Assembly: GCA_016702335.1 (NCBI GenBank)
Contig: JADJEF010000020.1
Coordinates: 1,178,001-1,242,000 of the forward strand
DNA from: Rhodocyclaceae bacterium
Lineage (GTDB): Bacteria; Pseudomonadota; Gammaproteobacteria; Burkholderiales; Rhodocyclaceae
Reading direction: 5' to 3'
Length of the DNA: 64,000 bases
This document shows positions 46,729 to 54,489 of this stretch, piece after piece; position 1 is the first letter of the stretch, and each line of letters begins with the position of its first letter. A program made the position numbers and the translations under genes. The notes below the pieces were generated by a model. That model was not told the origin of the DNA and ran no database searches. It saw nothing but the letters and a program-made list of their open reading frames with translations.

Positions 46729-47037
46729 TCAAGGCCAAAAGTTAATTGCAATTACCAGCGCTACTAGGGGAAGCAGTGCGAACAATGAGGACGCACGGAC
46801 TGCCAGCACACCCAAGACCACCAAGCCAACGACAAGTAGACCGAGCTTGATGAATGCACCGGCCACAGCCCATTCATAGCCAATGAAAAGCAAGTTACCA
46901 AAACTTGCTAATGCAGCGATGATAAACAGCACCGTATCAATATCTTGCAGGCGCTCTGACCACCGCTTTGAGTTGTATGGGCCTTCTAACATGGTGATCG
47001 TAAGCACCGCGCGCCTTCTGGCGCGCCCCAACAACAA
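46729..47037 (-). CDS. Small membrane protein, possible cassette gene
   Basis: Up to 102 residues with three hydrophobic segments (IDTVLFIIAALASFGNLLFIG, LGLLVVGLVVLGVLAV, LLPLVALVIAINFW). A start at 46992 (MLEGPYNSKRW) is more likely than the upstream extension. Codon use is more AT-rich than the flanking chromosome. It lies on the same strand as, and next to, the attC-bordered genes to the right. No attC was recognised on its own 3' side, where the intron remnant begins. Not recognised by family. Confidence 0.55.
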   Translation of the reverse strand: MLLGRARRRAVLTITMLEGPYNSKRWSERLQDIDTVLFIIAALASFGNLLFIGYEWAVAGAFIKLGLLVVGLVVLGVLAVRASSLFALLPLVALVIAINFWP

Positions 47038-47134
47038 ATTATCTTTCGCTGAGGGTTGTGAACCACAGACGTTTTGTTTCTTCCTACCGCGGGTTGAGCA
47101 GCAACATCAGCGATGCGGTGAGCACAAGCAGTAC

Positions 47135-47163
47135 GCGAAAGTCGGCGCTGGTAGGACGGCGCA
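47135..47163 (+). repeat. 29-bp dispersed repeat, copy K (inside the cassette region)
   Basis: GCGAAAGTCGGCGCTGGT, spacer AGG, ACGGCGCA; one mismatch in the 5' end. In the 203-base gap between the small membrane protein gene and brnA, i.e. within the cassette array. Confidence 0.88.
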
Positions 47164-47226
47164 CCACTTTGCTTTTGCTTGCAGAGCGCGGAGGAAATGA
47201 ACAGGCGATTGCTCATTGAGTGTGGG

Positions 47227-47297
47227 GCCCAACGTGGAAGTCAACGGCGCGGCGCGGCTTTATCGCGCGGCGTCCGTGTGGACTGCAGGGTTGGGGC
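47227..47297 (-). repeat. attC site 1 (3' of brnA)
   Basis: Starts GCCCAAC (47227-47233, a full RYYYAAC) and ends GTTGGGG (near GTTRRRY) with imperfect inverted arms AGTCaACGG / CCGTgTGGACT and a GCGC-rich stem between. It overlaps the last codons and stop of brnA, as often in cassettes. Confidence 0.75.
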
Positions 47298-47522
47298 TTG
47301 GCCATCAACGTAAGCGTCGAGAAGTCGGCGAATCATGCGCTGGTATTGAGTGTGATGCTTTGAAGCCTCGGACTTGAAAAACTCGATGCTCTTCTTGCTC
47401 AGAGCTAAAGTTACTTTCACACCTTCTTCACGAAATGCCAATTCAGCCGGCGAAGGGAGGAAGTCGGGAACCACCTGAACTTTGCCGAGGGGTTCATCGG
47501 TGTACTTGATTTTCGCGCTCAT
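47241..47522 (-). CDS. brnA: BrnA antitoxin
   Basis: A 93-residue ribbon-helix-helix antitoxin of the BrnT-BrnA type. The ATG at 47522 gives MSAKIKYTDEPLGKVQVVPDFLPSPAEL, then VKVTLALSKKSIEFFKSEASKHHTQYQRMIRRLLDAYV, the DNA-binding half. The last dozen residues are encoded within attC 1. It overlaps brnT by 29 bases. It neutralises BrnT and should repress the operon. Confidence 0.85.
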   Translation of the reverse strand: MSAKIKYTDEPLGKVQVVPDFLPSPAELAFREEGVKVTLALSKKSIEFFKSEASKHHTQYQRMIRRLLDAYVDGQAPTLQSTRTPRDKAAPRR

Positions 47523-47784
47523 AGATTGCCTTTCCTTTGCGCCAATAACCGGCGCCGATGATTCGAATAACCGAAGCGCGGTACGTGAACCGCACCGTGA
47601 GCACACCACCATCAACCTCTCCGAAGCAATAGAACCTTTCTTCGGTTTGGCTGTGCGCCTCGTCCTTGGCTATCACGCGTTGCGGGTCCGCAAAGACGTA
47701 TTGGGCGCGGGAGAAAGAGACTCCGTGCTTTCCCTGATTTTCGGCGTCCTTGTCGGGGTCCCAATCAAAGCGAGTTTTTGCCAT
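47494..47784 (-). CDS. brnT: BrnT toxin
   Basis: A 96-residue RelE-fold ribonuclease toxin. Family pattern: FDWDPDKDAENQGKHGVSFSRAQYVFADP, then EERFYCFGEVDGGVLTVRFTYR and IRIIGAGYWRKGKAIYE, in which ISARxA of many relatives is IGAGYW. Toxin-antitoxin genes are common in integron cassettes, where they hold the array. Cassette boundaries: attC 1 on the left, attC 2 on the right. Confidence 0.88.
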   Translation of the reverse strand: MAKTRFDWDPDKDAENQGKHGVSFSRAQYVFADPQRVIAKDEAHSQTEERFYCFGEVDGGVLTVRFTYRASVIRIIGAGYWRKGKAIYERENQVHR

Positions 47785-47835
47785 GGACGCAGAGTAGCAC
47801 TAGCCCATACAAAAAGCCATACGTCAATATGGGAA

Positions 47836-47901
47836 GCCCAACGTAGAGGTGAATGGGCTGCGCGGCTATTAGCGCAGTTCCGCTCGACCGCCGGGTTGGG
47901 C
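47836..47901 (-). repeat. attC site 2
   Basis: Starts GCCCAAC and ends GTTGGGC, matching RYYYAAC and GTTRRRY exactly. Inner arms GGGCTGCGCGGC / GCGCAGTTCCGCTC fold on each other. 66 bases. It overlaps the 3' end of the hypothetical gene at 47869. Confidence 0.88.
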
Positions 47902-48258
47902 ACTGGCACGGACTTCAGTGCTGTCTTTTATTCTGCCAAGACGAACAAGACGAGAAGTGATAGCTCCCAGAGTGCGACCATGCCTTGCTGCAATTTCTTT
48001 GACCGGAGTGCCGCTATCAAAGATGACGAGAAGTTGCTTGTCTTCCTCCTCGGACCACGACCTACCGGCGTTGTTAGGGAGCGAGTTGTCTCGGTCTGCT
48101 CGCCTTGCTGCTCTTTCGAGCGCACTCGCTGCAACAAAAAGCGCCCGAATTACCTGCGGACTATTGAATGTGCTTTGGGATAGCAGAATCTCCCCCGTTT
48201 CTGGGTCAATACCGTTAGCAAGGGCGTCGATGATTTTCTTTGCTTCTAGTGGGGACAT
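47869..48258 (-). CDS. Cassette gene: small protein with Myb/HTH-like segment
   Basis: 129 residues. The N-terminus SPLEAKKIIDALANGIDPETGEIL is followed by NSPQVIRALFVAASALERAARR, then a DNA-binding-like SWSEEEDKQLLVIFDSGTPVKEIAARHGRTLGAITSRLVRLG. This last part looks like a SANT/Myb-type or winged HTH. The stop is inside attC 2. Exact function unknown. Confidence 0.6.
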   Translation of the reverse strand: MSPLEAKKIIDALANGIDPETGEILLSQSTFNSPQVIRALFVAASALERAARRADRDNSLPNNAGRSWSEEEDKQLLVIFDSGTPVKEIAARHGRTLGAITSRLVRLGRIKDSTEVRASAQPGGRAELR

Positions 48259-48278
48259 GACGATGAATCTCCTAAAGT

Positions 48279-48344
48279 GCCCAACGTAGAGGTGAGGGGG
48301 CTGCGCGGCTTCTTGCGCAGCTCCCCTCGACCGCAGAGTTAGAA
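48279..48344 (-). repeat. attC site 3
   Basis: Starts GCCCAAC, ends GTTAGAA (near GTTRRRY). Arms GGGGGCTGCGCGGC / GCGCAGCTCCCCTC are paired. 66 bases and highly similar to attC 2 (shared GCCCAACGTAGAGGTGA). The stop codon of the gene at 48339 lies within its last core site. Confidence 0.87.
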
Positions 48345-48695
48345 GGAGTCGGTGCCACGAAGCCGAGCAAGGAAAGCCTGAACACCAGCGACCCCCAGAA
48401 TGAGTGACACTGCAACAACTAACTCAACACCGGACGCGAAAAGATTGCCATAGAGTTCAGCGATCACGGCTGGTGGTAAGGGCGAATTTGGCACTTGTTC
48501 TTCGAACAGTTGGCGAAAACTGATGAGTTTGGCTGCGCCAAATGCCAAGTCAGCCAGTGCGCGAAAAGCCAAGTAAACCCCGAGGATGGAAAGTAGCACA
48601 CGCTCAATTTGTTGTGATGCTATCGAGTTGGAGTCCGGTTGTGCTTCAGGCACAAGAGAAGAGACGGACCGCTCCTGGCCGCCAGTAGTCCGCAA
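48339..48695 (-). CDS. Cassette gene: small membrane protein
   Basis: 118 residues with two or three hydrophobic segments (LLSILGVYLAFRALADLAFGA; LFASGVELVVAVSLILGVAG). Not recognised. Its stop codon is within attC 3, the placement expected for a cassette gene. The start region is not bordered by a recognised attC or attI; repeat copy L lies there instead. Confidence 0.6.
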   Translation of the reverse strand: MRTTGGQERSVSSLVPEAQPDSNSIASQQIERVLLSILGVYLAFRALADLAFGAAKLISFRQLFEEQVPNSPLPPAVIAELYGNLFASGVELVVAVSLILGVAGVQAFLARLRGTDSF

Positions 48696-48718
48696 GTCGG
48701 CGCTGGCGACACGGCGAT
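48690..48718 (+). repeat. 29-bp dispersed repeat, copy L (right edge of cassette array)
   Basis: CCGCAAGTCGGCGCTGGC, spacer GAC, ACGGCGAT: full consensus apart from the T/C position. It overlaps the first codons of the last cassette gene's reading frame. Confidence 0.93.
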
Positions 48719-48752
48719 ACCAGCGCCGATAGGGTTGATTTTTACGACGCCC

Positions 48753-49100
48753 TCAGCCTTTTTTCCGCAGGAAGAGCGCGGCCAGCCCCCACGAGATCAC
48801 GCTATATACCAGCGCGCCCCAGACGCCGGCCCAGAAACCCTGTACCGTAAAGCCATCGATCAATTTGCCCACCCACCAGAACAGCAGGCCGTTGATCACA
48901 AAAATGAACAGGCCAAGCGTCAGCAAGGTCACTGGCAGGGTGAGCAGCACCAGCAGGGGACGGATCACGGTGTTGATCAGGCCAAGCACCAGCGCGACGA
49001 TCAGGGCAGTGGTGAAACTGTTGATGCTGATCGCGGGCATCAGATACGCCACTAAGAGCAACGACACCGCGTTGACCAGCCAAACCAGAAAAAGTCGCAT
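48753..49100 (-). CDS. Phage holin-like (YvlD/holin 4-2) membrane protein
   Basis: A 115-residue protein with four hydrophobic segments; the start MRLFLVWLVNAVSLLLVAYLMP and the motif NTVIRPLLVLLTLPVTLLTLGLFIFVING are the hallmark of the Phage_holin_4_2 family. Despite the name these are common chromosomal genes and no phage genes are around. Function unknown. Confidence 0.87.
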   Translation of the reverse strand: MRLFLVWLVNAVSLLLVAYLMPAISINSFTTALIVALVLGLINTVIRPLLVLLTLPVTLLTLGLFIFVINGLLFWWVGKLIDGFTVQGFWAGVWGALVYSVISWGLAALFLRKKG

Positions 49101-49209
49101 GGGGAGTATGTGCCAGGAAAGAGACTCGGTTCCGAGTTTATCGGCTTACCGTCAGTAGCCGATGAGGAAAAACGCTGTTCGGTGAGTGCTGACGTGCACG
49201 GGTACGGGC

Positions 49210-49722
49210 TTAGCGCTCACCCTCAAGCGTGGCGGCCAACTTCTTCTGCAGAAACACCGCTTTGCCCAACGCTGGATTGAGCTCGTAACCCTCGAAGCCT
49301 ATGGCCTGATAGAGCTGGCGTGCCGGCGTATTGCCTTCCAGCACTTCGAGCGTGATCTTGCAACAGCTCAGCGTGCGTGCCTTCTCTTCGACCGCCGCGA
49401 GCAAGTCACGGGCAACGCCCTGCCCGCGAAATTGGGGCAGCACGGCAAAGTCGTGGATGTTGAGCAGTGGCCGGCAGGCAAAGGTGGAAAACCCTTCCAT
49501 ACAGATGGCCAATCCTGCGGGCAGGTCATCGACAAAGGCGAGCAGCACGTGCACGCCGGGGCGTTCGCGCAGGCGGTCGATCAGGTGGCGGCGGGCGTAG
49601 TCCGATAAGGCCCCGCCGCCGCCCATGGGATCGCGGGCGTAGGCGTCGAGCAGCGACAACGTGGCCTCAGCGTGGGCGGGTTTCCCCAAGTCGGCGCTGG
49701 TGATACGGCGATTCTCGGTCAA
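49210..49722 (-). CDS. GNAT family N-acetyltransferase
   Basis: About 170 residues with the GNAT acetyl-CoA motif VLPQFRGQGVARDLLAAVEEKA and a C-terminal QLYQAIGFEGYELNP. The start is uncertain: the frame is open far upstream, but a TTG at 49722 overlaps the MFS stop as TTGA and gives a normal length. The N-terminal residues RRITSADLG are encoded by dispersed repeat copy M. Substrate unknown. Confidence 0.8.
   Translation of the reverse strand: MTENRRITSADLGKPAHAEATLSLLDAYARDPMGGGGALSDYARRHLIDRLRERPGVHVLLAFVDDLPAGLAICMEGFSTFACRPLLNIHDFAVLPQFRGQGVARDLLAAVEEKARTLSCCKITLEVLEGNTPARQLYQAIGFEGYELNPALGKAVFLQKKLAATLEGER
49684..49712 (+). repeat. 29-bp dispersed repeat, copy M (N-terminus of GNAT gene)
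   Basis: CCCCAAGTCGGCGCTGGT, spacer GAT, ACGGCGAT. In the minus-strand gene it encodes RRITSADLG at residues 5-13. Confidence 0.92.
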
Positions 49723-50909
49723 TTGATGGGCTCCGGTAGATGGCGACGACTCAGGAGATACGTGATCAGCCCGATACTGACGCAGCCGGCCATACCTAAC
49801 GCCAGATGCAAGGTGTCGTTCCAGAGCAGTGGCACGATCAGCGAAGCCGCGAGCGCGTTGGTGGTGGTTTGCGCGACACCCAGACAACTGGAGGCCAGGC
49901 CGCGCCGCGCCGGCACCAGATCCAGCGCCAGCAGCTGCAACGAGGGCATCGCCAATGCCATACCCATGGCGTAGAGCACCAGGGGGGCAATGCACCAGGG
50001 CCCGGGCGGAACCACGAGGTTGAGCGCCACATTGGCGACCGCGGCGGTGCCCATGATGCTGTAGGCCAACAGCAACGATTGATGCGGCGTGCGCTGGCCG
50101 GCCAGACGTCCGGCCAAGGTAGAGCCAGCCATCATGCCGGCGACTGTCGGGATGAACAACCAGCCAAATTGCTGTGGGGTGTAGCCGAGCAGGCGGATCA
50201 GGAAAATCGGCGCCGCCAGTACGTAGATAAACAGCCCGATGAAGTTGAAGGCACTGGCCAGCGCCAGACGGCGAAAGCGATGGTGCCGGGCCACGCCGCT
50301 GTAGCCAAGCCAGAGAGTGGTCGGGTTGAACGGGTGGCGGCGTTCGGGCGGCAAGGTTTCTGGCAACCGCCGCCACGAGAGCAGGCACAGGGCGGCAGCG
50401 AGCAGGGCAAGAAACCAGAAAATGCCGCGCCAGCCGGTGACCAGCAGCAACCCGCCGCCAATCAGGGGGGCAATCGCCGGGGCAATGGCAAACAGCACGG
50501 CAATCATGGCCATCAGCTTTTGCGCTTCGACGCCAGCGTACAGATCGCGTACCACCGCGCGCGCGACCACCATGCCGGCGCCGCCCACCATGCCCTGCAG
50601 GGCGCGGCCCAGCCACAGCCACTCGATACTCGGGGCGAGGGCACAGACAACCGAGGCGAGCGCGAAGCCGCCCAGCCCGAGAATCAGCACCCGCCGGCGG
50701 CCGTGGGAATCGGCCAGCGGGCCATGCCAGAACATCATGAACGCAAAAGGAATCATGTAGGCCGCGAGCGTTTGCTGCACGGCCAGGTCGGTCGTCCTCA
50801 GGTCGTTGGCCATGGCCGGAAAGGCGGGCAAATAGGTATCGATGGCGAATGGCCCCATTGCCGAGAGGGCGGCAAGGAGAATGGCCAGACGGCGTAACTC
50901 GGGGTTCAT
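49719..50909 (-). CDS. Multidrug efflux MFS transporter, Bcr/CflA type
   Basis: A 396-residue 12-helix drug:proton antiporter. The ATG at 50909 (MNPELRRLAILLAALSAMGPFAIDTYLPAF) is typical; the ORF extension to 51032 reads into the divergent gene. The family segments GPLADSHGRRRVLILGL, ALQGMVGGAGMVVARAVVRDL and WRGIFWFLALL are present. Coupled to the downstream GNAT gene (TTGA overlap). Divergent from the enoyl-CoA hydratase gene, 40 bases apart. Confidence 0.92.
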   Translation of the reverse strand: MNPELRRLAILLAALSAMGPFAIDTYLPAFPAMANDLRTTDLAVQQTLAAYMIPFAFMMFWHGPLADSHGRRRVLILGLGGFALASVVCALAPSIEWLWLGRALQGMVGGAGMVVARAVVRDLYAGVEAQKLMAMIAVLFAIAPAIAPLIGGGLLLVTGWRGIFWFLALLAAALCLLSWRRLPETLPPERRHPFNPTTLWLGYSGVARHHRFRRLALASAFNFIGLFIYVLAAPIFLIRLLGYTPQQFGWLFIPTVAGMMAGSTLAGRLAGQRTPHQSLLLAYSIMGTAAVANVALNLVVPPGPWCIAPLVLYAMGMALAMPSLQLLALDLVPARRGLASSCLGVAQTTTNALAASLIVPLLWNDTLHLALGMAGCVSIGLITYLLSRRHLPEPIN

Positions 50910-50949
50910 CGGCGCGACTATATCTTGTCCGCGAATAGAATCCGGTTCC

Positions 50950-51741
50950 ATGACTCCCGACATTCTGCAGACGCGCAGCGGCACTATCGCGCAGGTGACC
51001 CTGTTCAACCCCGACAAGCTCAATGCCATCAATGCTGCGATGTGGCGCCGTCTGCGTGTGGTGATGGAGACACTCTCGGCTGACGACAGTCTGCGTGCTG
51101 TGGTGATTCGCGGCGAGGGCGGCCACTTTGCCGCCGGCGGTGATCTGGAAGAGATGGAGGCGGAACGCTCGACACGCCAGCGCGCACAACGTTTTCACGG
51201 CGAGACGGTAGCGCCGGCACTAGCGGCGGTAGCAGAATGCCAGCACCCTGTCGTCGCGGCCATTCAGGGCGCATGCGCCGGTGGCGGGCTGGAGATTGCG
51301 GCCGCCTGCGACCTGCGTATCGCCGGAACGTCAGCGCGCTTCGGTGCCCCGATAATGAAACTGGGTTTTTCGATGTATCCGGGCGAGCTGGCCGGGCTGC
51401 TCGAAGTCTGTGGTGCGGCGACTGCGCTGGAAATTCTTTTGGAAGGCCGCTTGCTGAGCGCCGCCGAGGCGCTGCAAAAAGGGCTGGTCACGCGCGTCGT
51501 TGCCGACGAGGCCGTCGCCGAGGAAGCCCTCGCTACCGCGCAACGTATCGCGGCAGGCGCGCCGCTGGTGGCGCGGGCGCACAAGCGCATGATCCGGGCC
51601 ATGAATCGCCGTGTTACCAGCGCCGACTTGCGGATAGAGTTACCCACCGACGACCCCTTCTGGTTCCTCGACACCGCTGACCACGCCGAGGGCATGGCCG
51701 CGTTCCGCGAGAAGCGCGCACCCGTATTCACCGGCCGATGA
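50950..51741 (+). CDS. Enoyl-CoA hydratase/isomerase family protein
   Basis: A 263-residue crotonase. The ATG at 50950 fits the family start. The oxyanion-hole segments are GGHFAAGGDLEEM and QGACAGGGLEIAAACDLRIA. One catalytic position near GAPIMKLGFSMYPGELAGLLE is unusual enough that the reaction cannot be assigned. Repeat copy N is at residues about 219-228 ([10 protein letters not shown]), between HKRMIRAMN and PTDDPFWF. Its stop overlaps the next start. Confidence 0.9.
   Translation: MTPDILQTRSGTIAQVTLFNPDKLNAINAAMWRRLRVVMETLSADDSLRAVVIRGEGGHFAAGGDLEEMEAERSTRQRAQRFHGETVAPALAAVAECQHPVVAAIQGACAGGGLEIAAACDLRIAGTSARFGAPIMKLGFSMYPGELAGLLEVCGAATALEILLEGRLLSAAEALQKGLVTRVVADEAVAEEALATAQRIAAGAPLVARAHKRMIRAMNRRVTSADLRIELPTDDPFWFLDTADHAEGMAAFREKRAPVFTGR
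51605..51633 (-). repeat. 29-bp dispersed repeat, copy N (inside enoyl-CoA hydratase gene)
   Basis: Minus strand: CCGCAAGTCGGCGCTGGT, spacer AAC, ACGGCGAT: full consensus. In frame it encodes RRVTSADLR. Confidence 0.95.
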
Positions 51742-52424
51742 GCGCGCTGGTTGACTGGTCTGCCATCGATACCGTCCTACTCGACATGGACGGCACGCTG
51801 CTTGATCTGCACTTCGACAATCATTTCTGGCAGAAGCATCTGCCGCGTCGCTATGCCGAGATTCACGGCACACGCGCCATGAGCGATGCCGAGTTGCGTG
51901 CGCTGTTTCACCAGCACATCGGCACCCTGCCCTGGTACTCAGTCGATTTCTGGTCCGAAGAACTCGGTCTGGACATCGCCCAGCTCAAAGAAGAAGTTGC
52001 GCATCTCATTGCCGTGCATCCTCATGTCGAAGACTTTTTGAACCGCGTGCGGGCGAGCGGACGACGGCTCATTCTGGCGACCAACGCGCATCACAAAGCC
52101 GTTACCCTCAAACTGGCGCGCACCGGGTTGGAACCGCATTTCGATGTCATCGTCACTTCGCACGAATTGGGTGCAGCGAAAGAGACGCAGGAGTTCTGGC
52201 AGCGCTTGCAGGCCCTGGAGCCCTTCGACCCCGCGCGCACCCTCCTGGTCGATGACACGCTGACGGTGCTGGATTCCGCCCGTCGCTACGGCATTGCGCA
52301 TCTGGTCGCGGTGAAAAAGCCGGACACTCAGGCGGCCCACAAAAACACCGGCGACTACCCGGCACTCGATGACTTTTCCCAATTGATGCCACCCGCACTG
52401 GCACAGTTATTCCCGCATGGATAG
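51738..52424 (+). CDS. yrfG: HAD-type GMP/IMP nucleotidase (YrfG-like)
   Basis: A 228-residue haloacid-dehalogenase phosphatase expected to dephosphorylate GMP and IMP. Motif I is [11 protein letters not shown], motif II LATNAH, and motif [15 protein letters not shown]; the family signature YAEIHG is present. It overlaps the enoyl-CoA hydratase stop by four bases and the next start by eight, forming a probable operon. Confidence 0.9.
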   Translation: MSALVDWSAIDTVLLDMDGTLLDLHFDNHFWQKHLPRRYAEIHGTRAMSDAELRALFHQHIGTLPWYSVDFWSEELGLDIAQLKEEVAHLIAVHPHVEDFLNRVRASGRRLILATNAHHKAVTLKLARTGLEPHFDVIVTSHELGAAKETQEFWQRLQALEPFDPARTLLVDDTLTVLDSARRYGIAHLVAVKKPDTQAAHKNTGDYPALDDFSQLMPPALAQLFPHG

Positions 52425-53517
52425 CGTCGATACCGTCGTGATCGGGGCCGGCGTCGTCGGCCTGGCCTGCGCGCGCGCCTTGGCGCAGCGTGGGTGCGAG
52501 GTGGTGGTGCTGGAGCGTCACGCGGCGTTCGGTACCGAGACCAGCGCGCGCAATAGTGAAGTTATCCACGCCGGTATTTACTACCCGACCGGCTCGCTCA
52601 AGGCGCAGCTCTGCGTGGCAGGGCGCGAGGCACTCTACGCGTACTGCCGCGAACGGCAGATTGCCCATCGTCGCTGCGGCAAACTGTTAGTCGCCACTAG
52701 CGAGGCTCAGGTGGCCAAGCTCGAGGCGCTCCTGGCGCAGGCCCAGGCCAACGGGGTGCATGATCTGCAACGCTTGTCGGTGAGTGAAGCCAAGGCGCTG
52801 GAGCCGGCGCTGCAGTGCGTTGCCGCCGCGATCTCGCCCTCCACCGGCATCATTGACAGTCACGGACTGATGCTAGCCTTACTCGGCGATATGGAATCAA
52901 CGGGGGGCGTTCTGGCGCTGTGCAGCCCCTTGCTGAAAGCGGAGGTGGTCGCCGATGGCTTCGTACTCGACATAGGGGGTGAGACGCCCAGCCGTCTCCA
53001 TGCGCGCCAACTGATCAATGCCGCCGGCTTGTCGGCCCCGAACCTGGCGGGCGCGATTCATGGATTGGCGCCGGCGCATCTCCCTCGCGCTTGGTACGCC
53101 AAGGGCAATTACTTCACCCTGCAGGGCAAGATACCCTTCTCGCGTCTGGTGTATCCGATGCCGGAACCGGGCGGGCTGGGCGTTCACCTCACGCTCGATC
53201 TGGGCGGGCAGGCACGCTTCGGGCCTGACGTGCAATGGCTCGCGCAGCCCAGTTATCAGGTCGCCGCGGAGCGCGCCGAACGCTTCTATGGCGAGATCCG
53301 TCGCTATTGGCCCGAACTGCCCGATGATGCACTGGCTCCGGCCTATGCCGGCGTGCGCCCCAAGATCAGCGGCCCCGACGAGCCCGCCGCCGACTTCCTG
53401 ATTCAGGGGCCGGGCCAACACGGCATCGCCGGTCTGGTTAATCTGTTCGGCATCGAATCGCCCGGGCTGACGTCCAGCCTGGCTATTGGCGACTACGTTG
53501 CCACCCTGCTCCCCTAA
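52417..53517 (+). CDS. lhgO: FAD-dependent oxidoreductase, L-2-hydroxyglutarate oxidase-like
   Basis: A 366-residue DAO-superfamily flavoenzyme. The dinucleotide-binding motif [17 protein letters not shown] is at the start, and [15 protein letters not shown] is the L2HGDH/LhgO signature; the C-terminal [20 protein letters not shown] is the FAD tail. It probably oxidises L-2-hydroxyglutarate, passing electrons to the quinone pool. Confidence 0.85.
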   Translation: MDSVDTVVIGAGVVGLACARALAQRGCEVVVLERHAAFGTETSARNSEVIHAGIYYPTGSLKAQLCVAGREALYAYCRERQIAHRRCGKLLVATSEAQVAKLEALLAQAQANGVHDLQRLSVSEAKALEPALQCVAAAISPSTGIIDSHGLMLALLGDMESTGGVLALCSPLLKAEVVADGFVLDIGGETPSRLHARQLINAAGLSAPNLAGAIHGLAPAHLPRAWYAKGNYFTLQGKIPFSRLVYPMPEPGGLGVHLTLDLGGQARFGPDVQWLAQPSYQVAAERAERFYGEIRRYWPELPDDALAPAYAGVRPKISGPDEPAADFLIQGPGQHGIAGLVNLFGIESPGLTSSLAIGDYVATLLP

Positions 53518-53535
53518 CACTCAACGGAGAAAACC

Positions 53536-53973
53536 TTGGGAATACTGACACAAATCGTTGCGGCCGATGAACACGAGGTCGAGGCCATCGGCGAATCGCT
53601 CGACCCCAAAAGTGAATGGAGCGCCGTCGAGCGCCGCGATATCGACATCCCGAAAATCGCTACGTTGATCAGCGTCTTGACGGGGGATCTTTATGACGAC
53701 TCCGTGGTACTTTGTGAGCCGATCTACATTTCTCCGGCTGAGGGCGCGTTCGTCCTGCATTTTTCCGACATTGCCCGTGAGCGTTTGGCCGAGCTTGAGG
53801 AAGAAGCCATAGAAATCGTAGCACTTGAACTGGCGGCGACCGAAGAGTATGAATATGCCGAATGGGATCACGCCGAGCTATTTGACTGGCTGATCGAGCT
53901 GAACGAACTGGCGCGTACAGCCGGGTCTGAAGGCCAGTCATTCTTCGTCTGGATGCACCCACTGCGAACCTGA
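53536..53973 (+). CDS. Acidic protein of unknown function
   Basis: 145 residues with many Glu and Asp, starting from TTG at 53536 behind a GGAG site. No family recognised. Notable are the acidic stretch ELEEEAIEIVALELAATEEYEYAEWDH and the end FFVWMHPLRT. The gene sits in the same-direction run with lhgO (18-base gap) and the next gene (4-base gap). Confidence 0.65.
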   Translation: MGILTQIVAADEHEVEAIGESLDPKSEWSAVERRDIDIPKIATLISVLTGDLYDDSVVLCEPIYISPAEGAFVLHFSDIARERLAELEEEAIEIVALELAATEEYEYAEWDHAELFDWLIELNELARTAGSEGQSFFVWMHPLRT

Positions 53974-53977
53974 ACCC

Positions 53978-54472
53978 ATGAACCTCGTCAATGATCTCGA
54001 AGCCACGTTGCTGCTCGCCATCGGCCTCTCGGCCAAACGTGGCCCGGTGGATCTGCCTGCCATCATGGCCGCCGTCGATCTCTCCCCGGGGGCACTGGCG
54101 GCGGAATTCAAGCTGACCGATGCGTTCCAGCGCCTGGCCACTCATGGCTTGATCGTGGCCAGTGCGCAGGGTCTGGCCTTGAGCGACATCGGGCAGGAAA
54201 TTCTGGCCGCGCAGCCCAAAAAGGCCGCCACGCCGGAACTGCGCATCGAACGCCTCAAGGCGACGCTGACCGACTATCACGCCTCGGGCGACGACGAGCC
54301 GATCGCGATTACAGTCGAACAAGTGCGCGCCGCAATTTCCTCGCACCGCGCCGGCATTCGGGCTCCGGCAAAAAACATGTTGTTGCCGAAAAAGCCCCAG
54401 CCGGAGGCCGACAAGCGCACGGGGCCATGGCGCAAGGGCAAGGGCCCCATGCGCGGCAAGCGCAAGCCGTAG
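53978..54472 (+). CDS. Small protein with winged-helix-like N-terminus and basic tail
   Basis: 164 residues. The N-terminal 90 or so (VDLPAIMAAVDLSPGALAAEFKLTDAFQRLATHGLIVASAQGLALSDIG) read like a winged-helix fold. The C-terminus is strongly basic (KRTGPWRKGKGPMRGKRKP). Not recognised by family. The basic tail could bind nucleic acid; this is inference only. Confidence 0.65.
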   Translation: MNLVNDLEATLLLAIGLSAKRGPVDLPAIMAAVDLSPGALAAEFKLTDAFQRLATHGLIVASAQGLALSDIGQEILAAQPKKAATPELRIERLKATLTDYHASGDDEPIAITVEQVRAAISSHRAGIRAPAKNMLLPKKPQPEADKRTGPWRKGKGPMRGKRKP

Positions 54473-54489
54473 CGATGCGGGTGGCTGAG

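Noticed and set aside
47026..47062. CCCCAAC ... GTTGTGA as a possible fourth attC
   Set aside because: GTTGTGA does not fit GTTRRRY and the inner arms do not pair.
46986..47216. Small ORF containing repeat copy K
   Set aside because: No ribosome site, no recognisable motif, and part of its sequence is the repeat itself.
48753..49100. Phage holin annotation as evidence of a prophage
   Set aside because: The family is widespread in chromosomes and no lysis, capsid or integrase genes are near.
49210..51198. 662-codon open frame covering the GNAT and the MFS genes
   Set aside because: Only the C-terminal 170 residues show family features; the rest is a shadow of the MFS gene in another frame.
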